Source: Holophaga sp.
GTDB taxonomy: Bacteria > Acidobacteriota > Holophagae > Holophagales > Holophagaceae
Length of the DNA: 6,012 nucleotides
Reading direction: 5' to 3'
NCBI GenBank assembly: GCA_030691225.1
Contig: JAUYES010000022.1
Coordinates: 1 to 6,012, forward strand
Shown: positions 1 through 5,038 of the stretch, piece after piece
Layout: every line of letters starts with the position of its first letter
Position numbering within the stretch: the stretch's first letter is position 1
The notes under the pieces: generated by a model
What the model was told of the DNA's origin: nothing
What the model saw: the letters and a program-made list of their open reading frames with translations, nothing else
Databases searched by the model: none
Position numbers and translations under genes: made by a program

Positions 1-165
1 TTCATGCGCCTTCGGAGTCAAGGCAAGGAAGGGTTTGAACGCGAAGGCCAAGGCCTCGGTCTTAGCCTCTTGGTGCAGGTCGCTCAAAAGGAAGGGTGGG
101 GACTCACCCTCGCCTCGGCCCCCGATGCAGGTTTTTTGGCCACCCTTGAGATTCGAGCCCTTTAG
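1..165 (+). CDS. Sensor histidine kinase, C-terminal end (5' truncated by window)
   Basis: Reading frame 1 is open from the first base to a TAG at 163-165 and gives 54 residues. The segment carries GQGLGLSLL followed by a helix (VQVAQKEGW), then LTLASAPDAGFLATLEI. This is the order found at the end of a GHKL/HATPase_c domain: the G2-box glycines, the last helix and the final beta strands (usual pattern GxGLGLxxxxxxxxxHGGxLxxxSxxxxGxxFxxxLP). This part forms the ATP lid and the floor of the nucleotide pocket of histidine kinases. The sensor region, membrane segments and phospho-accepting histidine lie upstream of the window, so the stimulus cannot be inferred. A response regulator follows on the same strand 105 bp downstream, so this is probably its cognate kinase. 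An orphan GHKL ATPase is less likely given that neighbour. Confidence 0.8.
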   Translation, partial: FMRLRSQGKEGFEREGQGLGLSLLVQVAQKEGWGLTLASAPDAGFLATLEIRAL

Positions 166-177
166 CCTCTTTTTTTT

Positions 178-203
178 GAAAAAATCGCTTTTGTGATTTT
201 TTC
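178..203 (+). terminator. AT-rich stem-loop between kinase and regulator genes, possible weak terminator
   Basis: GAAAAAATC (178-186) is repeated as its exact reverse complement GATTTTTTC (195-203). Inside it, GC and GT pair as C-G and G-U, giving an 11-bp stem with a TTTT loop. The 3' arm contains six consecutive T and the 5' arm six A. Read another way, this is a short ATCGC/GTGAT hairpin followed by a U-run, the general form of an intrinsic terminator. It is GC-poor, so it may only attenuate transcription between the two genes. A run of eight T (170-177) lies directly before it. A protein-binding inverted repeat is the alternative. Confidence 0.35.
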
Positions 204-247
204 CTAAAGGACCCATTGCCTTTACCGGGTCGCTATCGCAAGGTGAG

Positions 248-274
248 ATGTATTCACGGGATCGAACCCAATGA
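248..274 (+). CDS. Possible 8-codon leader ORF overlapping the regulator start
   Basis: An ATG at 248 opens a reading frame encoding MYSRDRTQ that stops at TGA 272-274, so its stop overlaps the regulator ATG at 271 in an ATGA arrangement. The purine-rich AAGG (240-243) sits 4 nt before this ATG. It is a better-placed ribosome-binding site than anything before 271, where only GGGA at 258-261 is seen. Translation could therefore be coupled from the leader to the regulator. Such short frames also occur by chance, so this is a suggestion rather than a gene call. Confidence 0.2.
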   Translation: MYSRDRTQ

Positions 275-963
275 CCCATCTACTCGTGGTCGAAGACGAG
301 CCGAATCTTCGCCAATTGCTCGTAACCAACCTCACCTTCGAGGGATACTCCGTGGAGGCTGTGGACGATGGCCTGAAGGGCTTGATCGCCCATCGGACTA
401 AGCGCGCCGACCTCATCGTGCTTGATCTCATGCTTCCCCATATGGACGGATTTCAGGTCATCCAGGAATTGCGAAAGACCAAGGATCACGTACCAGTAAT
501 CATGCTGACGGCCCGGGGTTCAGAATCGGATCGAGTGCACGGACTCAGCCTTGGGGCCGATGACTATCTCGTTAAACCATTTTCGGTGCTGGAATTCATA
601 GCTCGAATCAAAGCCATCCTCCGCCGGACCCACCCACAAACAATGCCCACTGTCCTGCAATCGGGCGCCTATCGCTTCGATCTCACCGCCATGACGGCCA
701 GTAGGGACAACCGCCCGCTGGATCTCACGCCCCGCGAATTTCGGCTGCTGGAAATCCTAATAACCCATGCGGGGCATACCCACAGCCGGTCGGAGCTCTT
801 GGATCAAGCCTGGGGGGCCGATGCGCGACCGACCCCTCGCACGGTCGATGTCCATATCGCCAACCTTCGAAAAAAGTTGGGCGATGACGGAGAAAAAAAC
901 CTAATCGCCACCGTTGGCGGTGAAGGCTATCGATGGACCGTTCTAGTAGAACCCGTTCACTGA
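271..963 (+). CDS. OmpR/PhoB-family two-component response regulator
   Basis: This 230-residue cytoplasmic protein has a receiver domain (about 3-118) followed by an OmpR-type winged-helix DNA-binding domain (about 130-226). Receiver landmarks are all present: acidic pair E8-D9, phospho-acceptor D52 in LIVLDLMLPHMDG, T80 in IMLTAR, and K102 in the LVKPF motif. The effector domain shows LTPREFRLLEIL (152-163), the recognition helix RTVDVHIANLRKKLG (190-204) and a wing reading VGGEGYRW (215-222), where VRGxGYR is commoner. The protein is predicted to be phosphorylated by the kinase encoded just upstream and then to bind tandem DNA sites as a dimer. Start at 271: an in-frame stop lies at 244-246 and no ATG, GTG or TTG occurs between, so 271 is the first possible start. 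Its 3' end overlaps the opposing minus-strand gene by 7 bp. Target genes cannot be read from the sequence. Confidence 0.95.
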   Translation: MTHLLVVEDEPNLRQLLVTNLTFEGYSVEAVDDGLKGLIAHRTKRADLIVLDLMLPHMDGFQVIQELRKTKDHVPVIMLTARGSESDRVHGLSLGADDYLVKPFSVLEFIARIKAILRRTHPQTMPTVLQSGAYRFDLTAMTASRDNRPLDLTPREFRLLEILITHAGHTHSRSELLDQAWGADARPTPRTVDVHIANLRKKLGDDGEKNLIATVGGEGYRWTVLVEPVH

Positions 964-1742
964 AGGGTGGGATGCACCAATTCATCACCTAAGGAGAGTT
1001 CGAGTGTCTCGAAGGGAGCTTTCAATCGAAACGTGGCCCCAGGCACCAATTCCGGCAAAGCCCTGAAGCGAGGCGAAGGCAACAACTGGATTTCACCCGG
1101 TCCGAGTCGAGGAAGCTCCATGTCGAGCCAGGTCGCCATGGGCGAGGTGCGGCGATGATCTCCGACCCAGAGTTCGAAATTGCCTTCGAAGTCCATATCA
1201 GGTTTGAACCAAGCTCCGAGCACCGCCCCATGGGCATCCTCCAGCGCTAGACAGTAGCCAGCTAGGCCACCGCCACGCCAACCCACCATCGCCAAGGTCG
1301 GCTGAGGCCATCGGCCGAGAATGGCACCGGGCCCCTGCACCTGATGAGTATCCAGAATCTGACCATTCGCACTCCGCATCCCCAGTGGCTCCGGAAGGCA
1401 TGCCAGCAGCCGAACATGGCTCAAGGGAAAGGCCAGCAACTCGGGAAGATCTCCCCGCCGATGCCATTTTTCGGCGTAGGCCAAGGCTAATCGCGCCCGA
1501 TGAAAGGCCCTGGGACCCGATTCCAGTAACGACTGAAGCCGCGATGGGAGCAGCACCTCTGCCAAGGCATCGGGCCGCCCCTCTCCGAGCCGCGTCAAGC
1601 GAGCCACTTCGATTCCGTGAAGATCCACGATCCGGCTGGGATCCGAGGGCAACGGAGCCACCAAGGCTTGGCGCTCGCGACCCTCCTCCATCCAGACAGC
1701 CGTCCCCAAGCAAAGAGGCAACCGATCGACTAGTTTGGACAT
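957..1742 (-). CDS. Unrecognised protein, possibly a degenerate fumarylacetoacetate-hydrolase-like fold
   Basis: I do not firmly recognise this protein of 261 residues. No signal peptide or membrane segment is seen. Its motif order resembles FAA-hydrolase family proteins: an N-terminal part with RIVDLHG (37-43), LPSRLQSLLESG (65-76) and a following helix, then LPLSHVRLLA-like FPLSHVRLLACLPEP (105-119), a GYCLALED segment (162-169), GAWFKPD (176-182), FELWVGDHRRTS (189-200) where the family has a VNGE-type strand, and LGPGEIQLLPSP (213-224) where the family has LEPGDxxxTGTP. The acidic metal ligands (an ExE then a D) and the RDxQ region are not evident, and the middle looks shortened, so if related it is probably not a metal-dependent hydrolase. 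ATG at 1742 is chosen because GGGGA lies 5 nt upstream. ATGs at 1754 and 1796 would add 4 or 18 residues, the latter also having a GAGG 7-8 nt before it. The gene is divergent from the CPBP gene and convergent with the regulator. Confidence 0.7.
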   Translation of the reverse strand: MSKLVDRLPLCLGTAVWMEEGRERQALVAPLPSDPSRIVDLHGIEVARLTRLGEGRPDALAEVLLPSRLQSLLESGPRAFHRARLALAYAEKWHRRGDLPELLAFPLSHVRLLACLPEPLGMRSANGQILDTHQVQGPGAILGRWPQPTLAMVGWRGGGLAGYCLALEDAHGAVLGAWFKPDMDFEGNFELWVGDHRRTSPMATWLDMELPRLGPGEIQLLPSPRFRALPELVPGATFRLKAPFETLELSLGDELVHPTLQ

Positions 1743-1764
1743 GAAAATCCCCATAGGTCTTCCA
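1743..1764. promoter_or_regulatory. Back-to-back ribosome-binding sites of two divergent genes
   Basis: The chosen starts of the minus-strand gene (1742) and the CPBP gene (1765) are only 22 bp apart. The minus strand has GGGGA (plus-strand TCCCC, 1748-1752) 5 nt before its ATG. The plus strand has ATAGG (1753-1757) 7 nt before ATG 1765. Nothing like a good promoter fits here, so each promoter must lie inside the neighbouring coding region, or the true starts are elsewhere. Alternative starts are 1754 or 1796 on the minus strand and TTG 1735 or ATG 1795 on the plus strand. Several of these combinations would make the two coding regions overlap. Confidence 0.35.
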
Positions 1765-3117
1765 ATGAGGCTAACGCAAGGGTCATCCTTAGGCATGATC
1801 GAACCTCGCCCCACGCCTTGGAATCCCGACCGACGTTGGGCAGATCCCCTTATTGCGTTGTTACTTTTGCTTTCAGTGCTAACGACCTTCGAGGCCCTGC
1901 GCGCACAGCAAAAGCCGCGGCCGGAATCGCATCGCCCCGGCCTCCAGAGCCGCGTGATGGAACTGCAAGCGGCGGGCATGGCGATCACCGGTCGGAATCG
2001 ACCCATGCCGCCTCCGAAAGCCGCTGCACCGTGGGACCGCGCCGTTCAAGCCATCCTTCTCGCAGAAACCGGCAGCCAAGCCGAGGGCCTTCGCCAAGCG
2101 GCCACGACGCCAGAACCCTTCCAGCGAGCCTGGAGAGGGGTATACGGAGGAGAGGAATTGCCTTCCGCCAAGGAAATCGAAGCACTCCGAGAGCCCCTCG
2201 GCGCGGGCTATGCCTTCCACCGATTCCAGGCCGCCTTGGCGGAACGTCAGCACCAGGACCCCGAACCTTTGCGAGCTCGTGCTCGCTCCTGGGCGCTGCC
2301 TCGACTCGCGTTTCTAGGCCTTGGTGGGCTGACACTCCTGGGCTTAAGCCTTGTGGGAATCATCTCGACTGGCCTTCTGCTCTTTAAAAAGGATGCGATC
2401 AAACCTGCTGGCCTGGCACCTTGTCCGATGACTTGGCGGGCTGCGGCCCTGGCCTTTCTGGGCTGGTTCGTGGCACTACGGTTTTCCGGCACCGTGGCCG
2501 CCTTGCTCTTCGCGTTTCTACCACTTCCAAAAGTGCTAGCCCTTCCCTTCGCCTATTCATTTCATGTGTGGGTGGGCGTCAGGCTATTGCTGCGCGCTGA
2601 AGGCACAACTCTCCGCCAAGCTTGGAAGCGAATGACACCCGGTCCCACACCTCGGGCCATTGGCTGGGCCGCTGCCTTTCTAGGTATTGCCTTGGTTTCC
2701 GTTCTCCTTGTGGGGCTCCTCCTTCAGCCCTTGGTGCGTCAAGCCGAACCACCCCAGCGAGAGCTCTTGGACCTTATCGGGGGAATCACCAATCCAATGG
2801 CCATGCTGCTGCTTTTCGCGACCATCGCTGGGCTCGCGCCTCTTTTTGAAGAATGGCTGTTCCGAGGCACCCTCCTGCCCTGGCTGGGGCACCTTTTTTC
2901 AGAGCGAGGGGTGCGAGGCGGCTGGCTCCTGGCTGTAGTTTTTTCCGGCCTAATGTTTGGCGCCATGCACCTTCAACCGGCAGCCTTGCCAGGCCTCTGC
3001 ACCTTGGGCATGGTGCTGGGCTGGGCCTTTCTCCGCACGGGCAATCTTTGGACGACCGTGGTGATGCACGCCTGCTGGAATGGCGGCGTCTTCGTAATGA
3101 TCCGGGTCTTGGCCTAA
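1765..3117 (+). CDS. CPBP-family intramembrane protease (CAAX protease/bacteriocin-processing type)
   Basis: This is a polytopic membrane protein of 450 residues (440 if ATG 1795 is used). The C-terminal part is an Abi/CPBP domain with its three diagnostic motifs: LFEEWLFRG (E362, E363, R367), FGAMH (F398, H402) and HACWN (H435, N439). In this family these residues form the glutamate/histidine active site inside the membrane, related to Rce1-type CAAX proteases. About seven hydrophobic segments surround them. Before the domain is an anchor helix (about 28-42), then about 135 mostly polar, Pro/Ala-rich residues, then another membrane helix (about 181-206) rich in Gly and Leu. This N-terminal extension is longer than in simple CPBP proteins of 200-300 residues. 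Substrate is unknown; known members mature or degrade peptides and membrane proteins, and some confer bacteriocin immunity. Start 1765 is preferred for its AGG at 7 nt spacing; TTG 1735 is also open. The gene ends 9 bp from the converging kinase gene. Confidence 0.88.
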   Translation: MRLTQGSSLGMIEPRPTPWNPDRRWADPLIALLLLLSVLTTFEALRAQQKPRPESHRPGLQSRVMELQAAGMAITGRNRPMPPPKAAAPWDRAVQAILLAETGSQAEGLRQAATTPEPFQRAWRGVYGGEELPSAKEIEALREPLGAGYAFHRFQAALAERQHQDPEPLRARARSWALPRLAFLGLGGLTLLGLSLVGIISTGLLLFKKDAIKPAGLAPCPMTWRAAALAFLGWFVALRFSGTVAALLFAFLPLPKVLALPFAYSFHVWVGVRLLLRAEGTTLRQAWKRMTPGPTPRAIGWAAAFLGIALVSVLLVGLLLQPLVRQAEPPQRELLDLIGGITNPMAMLLLFATIAGLAPLFEEWLFRGTLLPWLGHLFSERGVRGGWLLAVVFSGLMFGAMHLQPAALPGLCTLGMVLGWAFLRTGNLWTTVVMHACWNGGVFVMIRVLA

Positions 3118-3126
3118 AAATTGGAC

Positions 3127-4323
3127 TCAGCCCTGCGGAATGTAGGTACGCAAGATATCCAACAACCACATCACCAGTGGACCGAAGACCAACACGATTA
3201 GGATCCACTTGAGCAGCGTCTTGGGACTGATGCCATCCCCTTCGGCACTGGAGCCTGGGGCTCCGCTGCGCACGGGCATGGGGCGCTGCCCGGCGTTGGT
3301 GGACTGTCCTGATTCCAGTTCGATGCGAACAGCGGCGGTGGTGGGTGTCAAAACGGGTCGAACCGAGTTACTACGGCCAGCAGTGCTGCGCTGAGCAATG
3401 CCAGAGCCTGTGTCTTGGGCCGTCGAGGGTCGTGGCCGAGAGCGCCGCAAGGGCACAATGTCACCGGAGTGATCGTCGTGACAGAAAAGATCTTCCACTC
3501 GACCCTTAGCTGCACTGTCCAAGGGGTAGGCATCAATCAGGGCAGTCAAAAATTCAATCAGGGTTTCGTAGCGATCTTCCGGATCGGTGGCCAAGGCCTT
3601 GCGGAAGATATTTCCGAGATCACCCGACATGCCTTGGGGAGTGACAATCGCCTCGTGGAGAACATGGGTGATCACCGCAGCCACGTTGTTCCCGGGATGT
3701 GGCAACTGACCCGTCATCAATTCAAAGGCCGTCACCCCAAAGGCATAGCGATCCGAACTGGGCGTGGGATCTGCTCCCCGCAGGAGTTCGGGGGCGCTGT
3801 AAGCAGGACTCCCAAGGAACTCGCCCTGGGAAGTAAGCCGAGGGGCCATGGTTTTGGCAATGCCAAAATCCATCAGCTTGATGCGGCCATCTTCGCTGAC
3901 CAGAATATTATCGGGCTTGATATCCCTATGAATAATCGCGTGACGATGAGCAGCTCGCAGAGCCCGCATGGCCTGAATCAGAATGCCCAAACGGGTTTCG
4001 GGCTCCAGGGTGCCCTCCCGAATGTATTTTCCGAGGCTCTGCCCTTCGACATATTCCATGGCGAGAAAAGGACCGAGATTCTCTTCCTCGCCCACATCGT
4101 AAATAGTGACAACGTTCGGATGATTGAGCTGGGCTGAGATTTCGGCCTCTCGCTTGAAGCGATCCAGAGCCAAGTCCCGCTCTTCACCAATAGCGCGCAC
4201 AACCTTAATGGCGAGGCGGCGCTTCAGCATTGGGTCTTCGGCGAGGTAGACCGATCCCATCGCCCCCTGTCCAAGGAGGCGCTGAACTTGGTAACGCCCG
4301 ATATTTCTGGGATGTTCTGCCAT
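3127..4323 (-). CDS. Hanks-type Ser/Thr protein kinase with C-terminal membrane anchor
   Basis: The protein has 398 residues. The kinase domain (about 10-270) is intact: glycine loop GQGAMGSVY (18-26), ATP lysine K40 in LAIKVV, helix-C glutamate E59 in RFKREAE, catalytic IIHRDIKPDN (D134, N139), DFG at 152-154, and SAPE at 176-179 closing the activation segment. That segment contains T164, S165 and S172 as candidate autophosphorylation sites; the P+1 loop reads GSPAY where GTPxY is more usual. All catalytic residues are present, so it should be active. Residues about 285-365 are a Ser/Thr/Pro/Arg-rich, probably disordered linker. One hydrophobic helix (about 373-390) ends the protein with only about eight residues beyond it, so there is no PASTA or other external sensor. 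The kinase is predicted to face the cytoplasm, tethered by its tail. It diverges from the efp-rsgA operon across 136 bp. Start ATG 4323 gives a natural N-terminus ahead of IGRYQVQRLLG; its ribosome-binding site is weak. Confidence 0.95.
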   Translation of the reverse strand: MAEHPRNIGRYQVQRLLGQGAMGSVYLAEDPMLKRRLAIKVVRAIGEERDLALDRFKREAEISAQLNHPNVVTIYDVGEEENLGPFLAMEYVEGQSLGKYIREGTLEPETRLGILIQAMRALRAAHRHAIIHRDIKPDNILVSEDGRIKLMDFGIAKTMAPRLTSQGEFLGSPAYSAPELLRGADPTPSSDRYAFGVTAFELMTGQLPHPGNNVAAVITHVLHEAIVTPQGMSGDLGNIFRKALATDPEDRYETLIEFLTALIDAYPLDSAAKGRVEDLFCHDDHSGDIVPLRRSRPRPSTAQDTGSGIAQRSTAGRSNSVRPVLTPTTAAVRIELESGQSTNAGQRPMPVRSGAPGSSAEGDGISPKTLLKWILIVLVFGPLVMWLLDILRTYIPQG

Positions 4324-4340
4324 TAGTCAACCGATCCACA

Positions 4341-4346
4341 ATCATA
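4341..4346 (-). promoter_or_regulatory. Candidate -10 element for the Ser/Thr kinase gene
   Basis: The minus strand reads TATGAT here, one mismatch from the sigma-70 -10 consensus, 17 bp ahead of the kinase ATG at 4323. No recognisable TTGACA-like -35 exists at 16-18 bp; that position is occupied by the GAGTGCACTC palindrome. This would give a very short leader of roughly 10 nt. Confidence 0.25.
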
Positions 4347-4364
4347 ACCTTGGCAAAGGATACC

Positions 4365-4374
4365 GAGTGCACTC
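4365..4374. promoter_or_regulatory. Perfect 10-bp palindrome, possible operator in divergent control region
   Basis: GAGTGCACTC is its own reverse complement. It lies in the only intergenic region of the kinase and the efp-rsgA operon, and it falls at or next to the expected -35 position of both candidate promoters (minus-strand TATGAT at 4341-4346, plus-strand TAGAAT at 4397-4402). A second imperfectly centred inverted pair, AAAGGA (4355-4360) and TCCTTT (4373-4378), overlaps it. A dimeric repressor or activator could bind here and act on both sides; no regulator is recognised in the window that obviously matches. Confidence 0.3.
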
Positions 4375-4396
4375 CTTTCTAAATGAAAAGCAACGC

Positions 4397-4402
4397 TAGA
4401 AT
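4397..4402 (+). promoter_or_regulatory. Candidate -10 element for the efp-rsgA operon
   Basis: TAGAAT matches the sigma-70 -10 consensus at five of six positions and lies 57 bp before the efp ATG. The matching -35 region (about 4374-4379, CCTTTC) is poor, so the promoter may need an activator or be used by another sigma factor. Confidence 0.3.
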
Positions 4403-4450
4403 CAAAGACACGGAATCCCGGGCCAGCCTGGGCACAACGAACCCCCTGCG

Positions 4451-4455
4451 AGGAG
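4451..4455 (+). promoter_or_regulatory. Ribosome-binding site of efp
   Basis: AGGAG followed by four C residues precedes ATG 4460. It is the clearest Shine-Dalgarno sequence in the window and fixes the start of the EF-P gene. Confidence 0.75.
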
Positions 4456-4459
4456 CCCC

Positions 4460-5035
4460 ATGGCCGCCCTAATCGAAGCAATCAACGTCAAGCGCAAGAT
4501 GTTCTTCCAGTTCGAAGACACCCCCTACCATTGCCTGGATGCCGAAATTTCTACCCCCACCGCCCGCGGCGGCCAGACCCTGGTTCGTCTCAAAATGCGC
4601 AACCTGTTGACCCGTGCCGTCTTCGATAAGACTTTTAAGGCCGGTGATAAATTCGCCGAGCCCGATCTTGCGGTGGTCCCCGCCAGTTTTCTTTACTCCG
4701 ATGGCGATGGCACCCATTTCATGGACCAGGAAACCTACGAAACCCACACGCTGAACGAAGAAATGATGGGCGATGCCATGGATTTCCTGATCGAAGGTCA
4801 GATCATCCAGATCCAGAAATTCAACGGCCATCCCATCGGCCTCCAGCTCCCGACCCATGTTGAACTCACCGTCACCTACACCGAACCGGGCGCTCGTGGC
4901 GATACGGCCTCCGGGAACGTCTCCAAGCCAGCCACGCTCGAGACCGGCATTGAGATTCGCGTGCCCCTCTTCATCAAAGAGGGTGAAAAGGTAAAAGTGG
5001 CCACAGAAACCCGGGAGTTCGCGGGTAGAGCCTAA
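4460..5035 (+). CDS. efp: Elongation factor P family protein with EfpL/YeiP-type loop
   Basis: The protein has 191 residues, the usual EF-P length, covering the N-terminal KOW-like domain (about 1-66) and two OB domains (about 70-130 and 135-190). EF-P binds between the P and E sites of the ribosome and relieves stalling at proline runs. Diagnostic body motifs are FLYSDGDG (77-84), FMDQETYE (87-94), the ELPxxVEL-like LQLPTHVEL, GDTASGNVSKPATLETG in the last domain and the terminal FAGRA. The tip loop of domain I is unusual: STPTARGGQTL (31-41) with R36 near the apex, instead of the KPGKGxA loop whose lysine (or arginine) is the modified residue in classical EF-P. This closely matches the SPTARGAATL loop of E. 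coli EfpL (YeiP), recalled from memory, while the C-terminal domain is more like classical EF-P. It could be called efpL by loop or efp by body. A good Shine-Dalgarno fixes the start, and rsgA follows after 3 nt. Confidence 0.93.
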   Translation: MAALIEAINVKRKMFFQFEDTPYHCLDAEISTPTARGGQTLVRLKMRNLLTRAVFDKTFKAGDKFAEPDLAVVPASFLYSDGDGTHFMDQETYETHTLNEEMMGDAMDFLIEGQIIQIQKFNGHPIGLQLPTHVELTVTYTEPGARGDTASGNVSKPATLETGIEIRVPLFIKEGEKVKVATETREFAGRA

Positions 5036-5038
5036 GCC

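Noticed and set aside
216..401. A 61-codon plus-strand frame beginning TTG at 216
   Set aside because: It runs out of frame through the start of the response regulator receiver domain, has a rare start codon and an Arg-rich composition typical of a frame shadow.
1385..1744. A 119-codon plus-strand open frame inside the minus-strand gene
   Set aside because: It is Arg/Pro-rich without domain-like sequence, while the minus-strand frame has protein-like composition and a ribosome-binding site.
1743..2006. N-terminal extension of the minus-strand gene up to 2006
   Set aside because: The added residues are Arg/Ser/Cys-rich and lie opposite the coding region of the CPBP protein; the better start with a ribosome-binding site is 1742 (or at most 1796).
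3118..3126. Shared terminator between the converging CPBP and kinase genes
   Set aside because: Only 9 bp separate the stops and no stem-loop is visible there.
3415..4137. A 240-codon plus-strand open frame opposite the Ser/Thr kinase
   Set aside because: It lies wholly antisense to an intact kinase with every catalytic motif, shows no recognisable domain, and reads as a codon-structure shadow of that GC-rich gene.
4350..4355. TTGGCA as a -35 element for efp
   Set aside because: No acceptable -10 hexamer lies 16-18 bp downstream (the sequence there is CTCCTTT).
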